Assembly (NCBI GenBank): GCA_000438255.1
Contig: FR901954.1
Coordinates: 50,366-56,402, forward strand
DNA: 6,037 bases
DNA from: Clostridium sp. CAG:389
GTDB taxonomy: Bacteria; Bacillota; Clostridia; TANB77; CAG-508
Direction of reading: 5' to 3'
Shown here one piece after another: positions 1 to 5,994 of the stretch (its first letter is position 1; every line of letters starts with the position of its first letter). The notes beneath the pieces were generated by a model that was given only the letters and a program-made list of their open reading frames with translations, did no database searches and had not been told where the DNA came from. A program made the position numbers and the translations under genes.

Positions 1-35
1 ATATAAAAAGAACTACTATTTTTCAAGTAGTTCTT
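1..35 (-). terminator. Rho-independent terminator closing the operon
   Basis: A perfect 10-bp inverted repeat pairs 8-17 (AAGAACTACT) with 26-35 (AGTAGTTCTT) around an 8-base loop. On the minus strand the stem runs into five T's and then ATAT at the window edge, the usual form of an intrinsic terminator. It lies about 90 bases after the stop of the PAP2 gene, the last gene of the minus-strand series. On the plus strand the stem is followed by a poorer T-tract (CTTATTTTAATT), so weak bidirectional action is possible. Confidence 0.85.
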
Positions 36-73
36 CTTATTTTAATTAAATTGCATGGCATCATATTATCATG

Positions 74-111
74 ATTTTGTTGAAAAATCAAGAAAAATCG
101 TTCGACAAAAT
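74..111. repeat. Imperfect inverted repeat in the 3' untranslated region
   Basis: The arms 74-84 (ATTTTGTTGAA) and 101-111 (TTCGACAAAAT) pair over 11 positions with one T-G wobble in plus-strand RNA; the same position is a C-A mismatch in minus-strand RNA. The 16-base loop holds most of two direct copies of GAAAAATC, at 82-89 and 92-99. It sits between the PAP2 stop and the terminator. There is no T-tract beside it, so it is not a second terminator. It could be a 3'-end RNA fold or a dispersed repeat; its role is unknown. No gene or promoter that I trust lies in 36-124. Confidence 0.35.
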
Positions 112-124
112 TTAACTTTTAATA

Positions 125-781
125 CTATTTCAAAAGTCTATTAACTAAACTTATATATATAACTAAATATGATATAGATATAAAAAATCCACCTAAAACA
201 TCACTAGTATAATGAACTCCTAGATAAATTCTACTTATTCCGATAGAACATATCAAAATACTTAATATTATAATGGAAATCCATTTCACGTACTTATTTT
301 TTACATATTTATAAATTAAATATATCAAATAACCATAGAAAGCCATACTTATCATAGAATGACCTGATGGAAAACTGTATCCTGTTTCCTCAATTATTCT
401 AAATTCTGTTGGTCTGGGTCTTTGTAATATTCTTTTTAGTAATTGATTTAACATTGTAATTATCACTAAATTTAAAAATATAGAAAATCCTATCTTCTTA
501 TTTTTTATTAGTATAAATAAAGTAATTGCCAATACTAATAAAAATATTGCACCTCCAAAATTAGTTATAAATTTTGCTATTGGTGTTGTAAAATCTGATA
601 TTAAAAATGTTGATATTATTTTGTAACTGATTATATCTCCATTCATTATTTCTTTATTAAATACGTCTTCTGCTAATGCCAAGAATCCAATTAAACAAAT
701 AAATAATATAATCCATTTTAAATTTTTCTTTATAAATTTTTTTGTTTTTTTTTCATCTTCTGCAATAAGAACTTTTGCCAT
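125..781 (-). CDS. PAP2-family membrane phosphatase (lipid phosphatase)
   Basis: A 218-residue integral membrane protein of the type 2 phosphatidic acid phosphatase (PAP2) superfamily. All three catalytic signatures are intact: K116-x6-R123-P124, P138-S-G-H141, and S183-R-x5-H190-x3-D194. In this family the two histidines and the aspartate carry phosphate transfer on the outer face of the membrane. About six hydrophobic segments can be drawn (roughly 22-38, 72-92, 97-112, 142-158, 166-182, 195-214), as expected. Likely substrates are undecaprenyl pyrophosphate (BcrC-like), phosphatidylglycerol phosphate (PgpB-like) or phosphatidic acid; the sequence does not choose among them. The start is supported by a perfect SD (TAAGGAGG, 790-797) 8 bases upstream, whose TAA is also the lysS stop, so translation is probably coupled. 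Oddly, the first 20 residues resemble the beginning of a response-regulator receiver domain, and codons 10-13 contain a run of nine A's. Last gene of the operon. Confidence 0.93.
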   Translation of the reverse strand: MAKVLIAEDEKKTKKFIKKNLKWIILFICLIGFLALAEDVFNKEIMNGDIISYKIISTFLISDFTTPIAKFITNFGGAIFLLVLAITLFILIKNKKIGFSIFLNLVIITMLNQLLKRILQRPRPTEFRIIEETGYSFPSGHSMISMAFYGYLIYLIYKYVKNKYVKWISIIILSILICSIGISRIYLGVHYTSDVLGGFFISISYLVIYISLVNRLLK

Positions 782-789
782 TTTTGAAA

Positions 790-797
790 CCTCCTTA
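790..797 (-). promoter_or_regulatory. Ribosome binding site overlapping the lysS stop
   Basis: The minus-strand TAAGGAGG contains both the lysS stop codon (TAA) and a near-perfect SD for the PAP2 gene, 8 bases from its ATG. A ribosome finishing lysS is already placed over the next start site, which suggests termination-reinitiation coupling. Confidence 0.8.
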
Positions 798-2297
798 GTT
801 TAGTGGTTTCATTGTTGGGAATAGCAATACATCTCTAATTGATGCAGCATCTGTTAATAGCATTACTAATCTATCAATACCTATTCCTAAACCACCTGTT
901 GGAGGCATACCATATTCAAGAGCTTGGATAAAGTCTTCGTCCATCATACCAGCTTCCTCATCACCAGCATTTCTAGCTTCAACTTGTTTCTTAAATCTTT
1001 CATATTGGTCAATTGGGTCATTTAATTCCGAGAATGCATTTCCATATTCTCTACCACCAATAAATATTTCAAATCTTTCTGTTAATCTTGGATCTTTTGG
1101 ACTTCTTTTTGCAAGTGGTGAAATTTCTACTGGATAGTCATATATAAATGTTGGTTGTATTAATGTTTTTTCTACATATTCATCAAAGAATAAACTAATT
1201 ACATCTCCTCTTGTTTCTTTTGTTGGGTCAGGAATTTCTATTCCTCTTTCTTTTGCTAGTTTTACTGCTTCTTCATCTGAATTAATTTCATTGAAGTCGA
1301 CTCCGCAAGCTTCTTTGATACTATCTATCATAGTAATTCTCTTCCAACCTGGTGTTAAATCAATATCTTGTCCTTGATATGTTATTTTTGTTGTTCCTAA
1401 AACTTTCATAGCACATTTTGTAAATATTTCTTCTGTTATATCCATCATATCATTGTAATCTTCATATGCTGCATATAATTCTATTGATGTAAATTCAGGG
1501 TTGTGTCTAATATCCATTCCTTCATTTCTGAATATTCTTCCCATTTCATATACTTTGTCATATCCTCCAACTATTAGTCTTTTTAAGTTTAGCTCTGTTG
1601 CAATTCTTAAATACATTGGTAAATCTAATGCATTGTGGTGTGTTATAAATGGTTTAGCTGTTGCTCCACCTGATATTGTGTTTAATATTGGTGTTTCAAC
1701 TTCTAAATATCCTTTTTCATCTAATATTCTTCTAATTTCTGAAATTATTTTACTTCTTGTTTCAAAAGTTTTCTTAACTTCTGGATTCATTATTAAATCA
1801 ACATATCTTTGTCTATATCTTAAATCTGGATCTTTTAATCCATGGAATTTCTCAGGTAATGGTCTTAATGATTTAGAAAGTAATGTTACTTCTTTTGCAT
1901 GTACAGAAATTTCTTCTGTTCTTGTTTTAAATACAAAACCTGTAATTCCAATAATATCACCAATATCGTATGTTTTAAATGCTTTGTAGCTTTCTTCTCC
2001 TAAATCATTTATACTTACATAACTTTGAATTTTTTCATCACTATCTTGTATTGTACAGAATGATGCTTTTCCCATTATTCTTTTTGCTATAATTCTTCCA
2101 GCAACTGTTACATCTTTTTCAGCAAATTTATCATAGTTTGCTTTTATTTCTCCTGCTGTATTTGTTCTATTAAATTTTGTTATTTCAAATGGGTCTTTTC
2201 CTTCTTCTTGTAATTCCTTTAATTTATCTCTTCTTATTTGCATTAGATGGTTTATATCTAATTCTTCTACTTCGTTATTGTTATTATTTTCGCTCAT
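795..2297 (-). CDS. lysS: Lysyl-tRNA synthetase, class II
   Basis: Cytoplasmic enzyme that charges tRNA-Lys with lysine using ATP. The 500-residue length is normal for bacterial LysRS-II. An N-terminal OB-fold that binds the anticodon spans roughly 63-140 (VTVAGRI at 63-69, then ASFCTIQD). The catalytic core follows: motif 1 around 196-205 (GYLEVETPIL), motif 2 around 255-274 (RIFRNEG then HNPEFTSIE), and motif 3 at 468-476 (GGLGIGIDR), whose arginine contacts ATP. The LysRS-typical GREYGNAFSELNDP stretch is at 415-428. Residues 4-8 are five asparagines, a harmless low-complexity tail. The start has an SD (AAGGAG, 2307-2312) 9 bases upstream. It lies 37 bases after obgE and its stop overlaps the SD of the PAP2 gene. 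No T-box or internal promoter is seen in the short gap, so expression probably depends on the trpS promoter. Confidence 0.97.
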   Translation of the reverse strand: MSENNNNNEVEELDINHLMQIRRDKLKELQEEGKDPFEITKFNRTNTAGEIKANYDKFAEKDVTVAGRIIAKRIMGKASFCTIQDSDEKIQSYVSINDLGEESYKAFKTYDIGDIIGITGFVFKTRTEEISVHAKEVTLLSKSLRPLPEKFHGLKDPDLRYRQRYVDLIMNPEVKKTFETRSKIISEIRRILDEKGYLEVETPILNTISGGATAKPFITHHNALDLPMYLRIATELNLKRLIVGGYDKVYEMGRIFRNEGMDIRHNPEFTSIELYAAYEDYNDMMDITEEIFTKCAMKVLGTTKITYQGQDIDLTPGWKRITMIDSIKEACGVDFNEINSDEEAVKLAKERGIEIPDPTKETRGDVISLFFDEYVEKTLIQPTFIYDYPVEISPLAKRSPKDPRLTERFEIFIGGREYGNAFSELNDPIDQYERFKKQVEARNAGDEEAGMMDEDFIQALEYGMPPTGGLGIGIDRLVMLLTDAASIRDVLLFPTMKPLN

Positions 2298-2334
2298 TTT
2301 ACTTTTCTCCTTTTTTTATTATATATTTAAAAAC

Positions 2335-3609
2335 TTATTCATACCATTCAAGTTCCCAATCAGAAATCTTAACAGTATCACCTTCACATATTCCAAGTTC
2401 TTTTAATTTTTCTTCAATTCCCATATTTTTTAAACATTTTTGGAAATAATACATAGACTCATTATCTTCAATATTAATTCTACCCATGAGTCTATCAACA
2501 GCTCTTCCTTTAACATAGAAAATACCATCTTCTTCATATGCTTCCCATTCTTGTTCTTTATCTTGTAGTGTATATACTACTCTGTCTTCAATTTCAACCA
2601 ATTCTTCTTTTGGTAAAGTTTTTAGAACTTCTGTTACATGGTCGATTAATTGTTCTACACCTTCTCCTGTAACTGATGATATTTTAAATAGTTCTAATTT
2701 TTCTTTTTTGGCTAATTCTTCTAATTTTTTTAAGTTTGTCTCATCTTGCATACTATCAATTTTAGTAGCAACTAATATCTGTTTTCGTTTTACCAACTTC
2801 TCGCTATATTTAGCAAGTTCTTGATTTATAGTGTAATAATCTTCAATTGGGTCTCTTCCTTCTTGCCCTGACACATCAATAAAGTGTAATAGCAGTCTTG
2901 TTCTCTCAACATGTCTTAAAAATTGAATTCCAAGTCCTACTCCTTCACTTGCTCCTTCTATAATTCCAGGTATATCGGCAATTACAAATCCATCTCCGTT
3001 TTTAGTTTTTACTACTCCTAAATTTGGATTTATTGTTGTAAAGTGATAGTTTGCAATTTTAGGTCTTGCATCTGTTACTGTTGATAAAAATGTTGATTTT
3101 CCTACGTTTGGAAATCCTAGTAGACCTACATCAGCTAATAGTTTTAATTCTAATATTAATTCTTTTTCTTCTCCTTTTTCTCCGTCTTCTGAAAATCTAG
3201 GAGCTTGTCTTGTTGGAGTTGCAAAGTGTGAGTTTCCTCTACCTCCTCTGCCTCCTTTTAATATTAGTTCTGTTTGGTATGGTTTAGATAAATCTGCAAC
3301 GACTTTTCCTGTTTCAGCATCTTTTACGACTGTTCCTATTGGTACTTTGATGTATAAATCTTCTCCATATTTTCCGTTACAGCGACTTCCGCTTCCGTTT
3401 TCACCGTCTTTTGCTTTAAATTTTTTACTGTATCTAAAATCGATTAATGTATTTTTGTCTTTGTCTACTTGGAAATAGATGTTTCCTCCATTTCCTCCGT
3501 CTCCTCCATCAGGTCCTCCTGCTGCTACATATTTTTCTCTTCTGAATGTTGCTGCTCCGTTTCCTCCGTTTCCTGATTTAATTATTATTTTTGTATAATC
3601 TGTAAACAT
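2335..3609 (-). CDS. obgE: Obg GTPase, ribosome assembly and stress control
   Basis: Essential, slow-cycling GTPase that binds the late 50S subunit and links ribosome maturation to nucleotide and (p)ppGpp levels. The 424 residues hold three domains. The glycine-rich Obg fold is at about 1-157 (GNGGNGAATFRREKY, GGPDGGDGGNGGN, GGRGGRGNS). The G domain is at about 158-335, with G1 GFPNVGKST at 165-173, G2 threonine near 191-192, G3 DIPG at 212-215, G4 TKID at 282-285 and G5 SSVTGEG at 311-317. A C-terminal OCT domain starts near 340 and ends WELEWYE. G4 has Thr where most Obg proteins have Asn (NKxD); TKxD is an accepted variant in P-loop GTPases. The start is clear: SD AAGGAG (3616-3621) 6 bases upstream and the canonical MF-T-D beginning. 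Unlike many Firmicutes, rplU and rpmA are not directly upstream; a repeat-bearing 50-codon frame is there instead. Confidence 0.97.
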   Translation of the reverse strand: MFTDYTKIIIKSGNGGNGAATFRREKYVAAGGPDGGDGGNGGNIYFQVDKDKNTLIDFRYSKKFKAKDGENGSGSRCNGKYGEDLYIKVPIGTVVKDAETGKVVADLSKPYQTELILKGGRGGRGNSHFATPTRQAPRFSEDGEKGEEKELILELKLLADVGLLGFPNVGKSTFLSTVTDARPKIANYHFTTINPNLGVVKTKNGDGFVIADIPGIIEGASEGVGLGIQFLRHVERTRLLLHFIDVSGQEGRDPIEDYYTINQELAKYSEKLVKRKQILVATKIDSMQDETNLKKLEELAKKEKLELFKISSVTGEGVEQLIDHVTEVLKTLPKEELVEIEDRVVYTLQDKEQEWEAYEEDGIFYVKGRAVDRLMGRINIEDNESMYYFQKCLKNMGIEEKLKELGICEGDTVKISDWELEWYE

Positions 3610-3762
3610 TTATCTCTCCTTTCGTTCGCTTTGCTCACTCATCGTCATCCAAAATTTTTTAAATTTTGTCTGCCAAATCTTGGACTGCTCACTCATCGTC
3701 ATCCAAAATTTTTTCAAAATTTTGTCTGTCAAATCTTGAACTATTCTTTCATCGTTGTCCAT
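3610..3762 (-). CDS. Possible 50-residue small protein, made of repeats
   Basis: A short unbroken frame fills the gap between the unknown 378-residue gene and obgE. Its ATG lies 2 bases after the upstream TAA, and its own TAA lies directly before the obgE ATG. The product would be very basic, begin MDNDERIVQDL, contain FWMTMSEQS twice (residues 19-27 and 37-45) and end SERKER. I recognise no family. Against a real protein: there is no SD before its ATG, and the two repeat copies are read partly in different frames (DLTDKI against IWQTKF), so what is conserved is the DNA and not the peptide. In its favour: the exact stop-start junctions, and the frame staying open across 153 bases of palindromic DNA. 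It might be translated by reinitiation and help deliver ribosomes to obgE, whose SD lies inside its last codons. Confidence 0.35.
   Translation of the reverse strand: MDNDERIVQDLTDKILKKFWMTMSEQSKIWQTKFKKFWMTMSEQSERKER
3632..3761 (-). repeat. Tandem palindromic repeat, about 2.4 copies of 54-56 bases
   Basis: Read on the minus strand: copy 1 is 3761-3706 (56 bases), copy 2 is 3705-3652 (54 bases), and a partial copy 3 is 3651-3632. A 29-base exact direct repeat joins 3686-3714 and 3632-3660, containing GATGACGATGAGTGAGCA. Each full unit holds two hairpins 4 bases apart. The first is TCAA-gat-TTGA in copy 1 and CCAA-gat-TTGG in copy 2. The second is CAAAATTTT/AAAATTTTG with a 3-base loop (3704-3724) in copy 1 and CAAAATTT/AAATTTTG with a 3-base loop (3650-3668) in copy 2. 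Copy 1 has diverged more in its first 20 bases. It resembles a REP- or RPE-like dispersed palindromic element, but whether it recurs elsewhere in the genome cannot be seen here. No T-tract follows the hairpins, so they are not terminators. Confidence 0.85.
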
Positions 3763-3764
3763 AA

Positions 3765-4901
3765 TTACATTTGTTTTTGTGTTTCTTGAATTCTTTGTTT
3801 ATAAAAATTTTGTTGCACTCTTGTTACAGTTGATTGTATTATTTCTGATGTTTCTGCTAAATTTCTATCTATTCTATTATATCTATCAATCTTACCAATA
3901 TAATTTAAATATCCATTATTATTTTCGTAATCTAACGATTTTTCTGATAGTAATGATAGTAAAGTTACCTTATCCTTTGGATCTTCTGATTGCATAATTT
4001 CTTCAATCTTTCTATCTGTTGTAAAACAGATAGGTATTCCTTCTGGTGTTATGTCTTTTGATAAAATTTCCGCACTATTCTCATTTGCAGTTGTTGAAAC
4101 ATATCCTGTATAGACATATGTTCCTGTATTTATATCCTTCCCTACTTTATTCATTTTCCTTAATCTTAAAAAATCGCCATTTAGAATATTTATACCTTCA
4201 TAGTCTTTATATCTCATTCCATCTTTTGAAACATATTCTTCACCAATTTGGTTTAAATATGGATTTTTAATTCTTTGGTTTTTTATTTCATTTTGTTGTT
4301 GTACATATTCTTTATATTCTTCTTGCATTCCTGCTACAAATTCTCTTTGTTTTCTAGCGTCTCTTTCCTGTGTTTCTCTATAACTTCTTAGTTGACTTTG
4401 TATTTGTTCTTGTTTTTCTCTTTCAATTTGAGGTGCAATTTTTTCATTTATATACTTTTCAACATACGCACTTTTATTATTGTTTCCTAAATCATATGGA
4501 TCATGTGATAGTTTTCCTAGATACATACAATTCTTATTATTATCTGGCATATTTCTCTCATACATATAATATTGACTTATTTTATTCAACACAATATCAT
4601 CTATCGGTGTCCCACTAGGTATTTCAAATGCAACACTTTCTTGATTAAGAGATGATATGTGTTCTCCATTTTTATATTTGATAACTTTTGCTATCATTAA
4701 ATCTGTAATTTCACCATTACTATATTGCATTCTTTCTCCTTTTTGTATTGCTGTAATCATAAGACTTTGATTGCTAGAAAGTTGTATCGTATATGTTTCT
4801 TGTAATCTCTTGCTATTTTCTCCATTTTGTTGATTTCCTTCTTCTAATTTAGGTGTTCTACTTCTTCTTATCATTTCTTTTATTTTGCTAAATACTCCCA
4901 T
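3765..4901 (-). CDS. Unrecognised hydrophilic protein with central coiled coil
   Basis: A 378-residue protein of unknown function; I recognise no family or catalytic motif. There is no signal peptide or membrane segment, so it is probably cytoplasmic. A basic start (MGVFSKIKEMIRRSRTPK) is followed by a flexible Asn/Gln/Glu-rich linker (about 18-35), a mixed alpha/beta region (about 36-140), a highly charged Gln/Glu/Arg-rich segment predicted to be helical or coiled coil (about 150-212), and a second mixed region (about 213-345) with a Gln-rich tail. The two mixed regions share a weak pattern: a strand, then T/R-x-I-[DE]-[DE]-I, then an Asn-rich loop and Y-[LI]-G-K-[LI] (127-131 and 334-338), which hints at an old duplication. 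It starts 13 bases after trpS with a strong SD (AGGAGG, 4906-4911) only 4 bases from ATG. The context suggests a link with translation, but passenger status is equally possible. Real coding is well supported by length, SD and tight spacing. Confidence 0.85.
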   Translation of the reverse strand: MGVFSKIKEMIRRSRTPKLEEGNQQNGENSKRLQETYTIQLSSNQSLMITAIQKGERMQYSNGEITDLMIAKVIKYKNGEHISSLNQESVAFEIPSGTPIDDIVLNKISQYYMYERNMPDNNKNCMYLGKLSHDPYDLGNNNKSAYVEKYINEKIAPQIEREKQEQIQSQLRSYRETQERDARKQREFVAGMQEEYKEYVQQQNEIKNQRIKNPYLNQIGEEYVSKDGMRYKDYEGINILNGDFLRLRKMNKVGKDINTGTYVYTGYVSTTANENSAEILSKDITPEGIPICFTTDRKIEEIMQSEDPKDKVTLLSLLSEKSLDYENNNGYLNYIGKIDRYNRIDRNLAETSEIIQSTVTRVQQNFYKQRIQETQKQM

Positions 4902-4914
4902 ATTTCCTCCTATA

Positions 4915-5928
4915 TTAAATAAAATAATCTAGCATCATTGCTTTTTTTACTTTTTTCATTGTTTCTTTAGCAACTTTTCTTGCCTTTTCAGTGCCTTCCA
5001 TTAGAATTTTATCGACTTCTTCTGGATGAGCTTCATAATATGCTCTTTTTTCTCTAATTGGTCTTAATTCTTCAATTATATTTTTTGCAAGTTGTTTTTT
5101 ACATGCTACACAACCACGTTTTCCAGCTTTACATTCTTCACATATTGTTTTGACGTCTTCTGGTTTTGTGAATAAATTATGATAATATGCAACCATACAT
5201 ATATCAGGATTTCCTGGGTCATCTTTTTTTATTCTTGCTGGGTCTGTTACTGCTCCCATTACTTTTCTTGTTATTTCTTCTTCGTTATCTGATAGGTATA
5301 TTGCATTTCCTAATGATTTGCCCATTTTTTCGTTTCCGTCTAATCCTTTTATTCTTTTTGAATTTGATAATACTGCTTTGGGCTCTTTTAATACGCCTTC
5401 TCCATATATACTGTTAAATTTTCTTACTATTTCTCTACATTGTTCAATTAGAGGTAATTGGTCTTCTCCTACTGGAACTAATTCTCCTTCAAACGTTGTT
5501 ATGTCTGCTGCTTGGCTTACTGGATATCCTAAGAATCCATATGTTACACTTTCTCCAAAGATATCTCTTTTTTGTGCTATTTCTGTTTTTACTGTTGGGT
5601 TTCTTTCTAATCTTGCTATTGTTACTAAATTTGAATAGAATACTGTTAATTCTGCTGTTTCTGGTATCATTGATTGTATATATATTGTTGTTTTTTTAGG
5701 ATCTATTCCTACTGATAAGTAATCCATTGCTACTTCTCTTACATTTTTTCTTACTTTTTCTGGGTTATTGAAATTGTCTGTAAGTGCTTGTACATCTGCT
5801 ATTAATATATATTGATCATATTCTGGATTGTCTTGCATTTCTACTCTTGTTTTTAGTGATCCAAAATAATGTCCTATGTGTAACTTTCCTGTTGGTCTGT
5901 CTCCTGTTAATATTCTCTTTTTATTCAT
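4915..5928 (-). CDS. trpS: Tryptophanyl-tRNA synthetase, class I
   Basis: Cytoplasmic enzyme that charges tRNA-Trp. From the ATG at 5928 it has 337 residues, normal for bacterial TrpRS. The Rossmann catalytic domain shows TGDRPTGKLHIGH (8-20, HIGH at 17-20) and KMGKS (201-205), a variant of KMSKS. GEDQLP (154-159) and ARLERNPTVK (105-114) are typical of the family. I prefer 5928 to the in-frame ATG at 5955: the inner one has an SD (AGGGGG, 5938-5943) 9 bases away, while the outer one has none and would lie only about 4 bases after the predicted transcription start. Cysteines 244, 266, 273 and 276 are spaced C-x21-C-x6-C-x2-C, almost the C-x22-C-x6-C-x2-C that binds [4Fe-4S] in Thermotoga maritima TrpRS; C263 is an extra one. 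First gene of the operon; no T-box leader fits upstream. Confidence 0.96.
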   Translation of the reverse strand: MNKKRILTGDRPTGKLHIGHYFGSLKTRVEMQDNPEYDQYILIADVQALTDNFNNPEKVRKNVREVAMDYLSVGIDPKKTTIYIQSMIPETAELTVFYSNLVTIARLERNPTVKTEIAQKRDIFGESVTYGFLGYPVSQAADITTFEGELVPVGEDQLPLIEQCREIVRKFNSIYGEGVLKEPKAVLSNSKRIKGLDGNEKMGKSLGNAIYLSDNEEEITRKVMGAVTDPARIKKDDPGNPDICMVAYYHNLFTKPEDVKTICEECKAGKRGCVACKKQLAKNIIEELRPIREKRAYYEAHPEEVDKILMEGTEKARKVAKETMKKVKKAMMLDYFI

Positions 5929-5937
5929 TTTTATTTT

Positions 5938-5943
5938 CCCCCT
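5938..5943 (-). promoter_or_regulatory. Shine-Dalgarno site that fixes the trpS start
   Basis: AGGGGG on the minus strand lies 9 bases before the ATG at 5928 and inside the reading frame that would begin at 5955. This position, together with the family's usual N-terminus (RILTGDRPTGKLHIGH), argues for the shorter protein. Confidence 0.8.
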
Positions 5944-5965
5944 GTTAGTGAACATTGATGTTAAG

Positions 5966-5994
5966 AGTATACCATATTTTAGTTAAAATTTCAA
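5966..5994 (-). promoter_or_regulatory. Sigma-A promoter with extended -10 for the trpS operon
   Basis: On the minus strand, the -35 box TTGAAA (5994-5989) and the -10 box TATACT (5971-5966) are separated by exactly 17 bases, and TGG directly before the -10 makes the extended TGn form. The predicted start is near A5959, which leaves a leader of roughly 30 bases before the trpS ATG. It matches the housekeeping consensus closely and is the only convincing promoter in the window, so it probably drives all downstream genes. The short leader leaves no room for a T-box or a Trp attenuator unless a further promoter lies upstream of the window. Confidence 0.85.

Noticed and set aside
68..94. Possible minus-strand promoter, TTGATT and GATAAT
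   Set aside because: The spacing is 15 bases, the match is weak, and it would produce only a very short transcript ending at the terminator.
1501..1989. A 162-codon plus-strand reading frame inside lysS
   Set aside because: It lies wholly antisense to a clear LysRS with all motifs and has no recognisable product. Long antisense frames are expected opposite AT-rich genes.
3650..3724. Hairpins before obgE as an intrinsic terminator
   Set aside because: The stems are AT-rich with no T-tract after them on the minus strand, and obgE has no other convincing promoter.
3632..3761. CRISPR array
   Set aside because: Only about 2.4 contiguous copies with no unique spacers; the whole unit is repeated, unlike a repeat-spacer pattern.
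3755..4618. Plus-strand frames opposite the unknown 378-residue gene that look like membrane proteins
   Set aside because: Composition comes from reading an AT-rich hydrophilic gene backwards. The minus-strand gene has a strong SD and operon spacing; these have no such support.
5187..5699. Several overlapping plus-strand frames opposite trpS, rich in Leu and Phe
   Set aside because: Antisense to trpS; the hydrophobic composition simply mirrors Lys/Glu-rich codons on the coding strand.
5929..5955. A nine-codon N-terminal extension of TrpRS from ATG 5955
   Set aside because: No SD precedes it, it would begin about 4 bases after the predicted transcription start, and the SD for the inner ATG lies within it.
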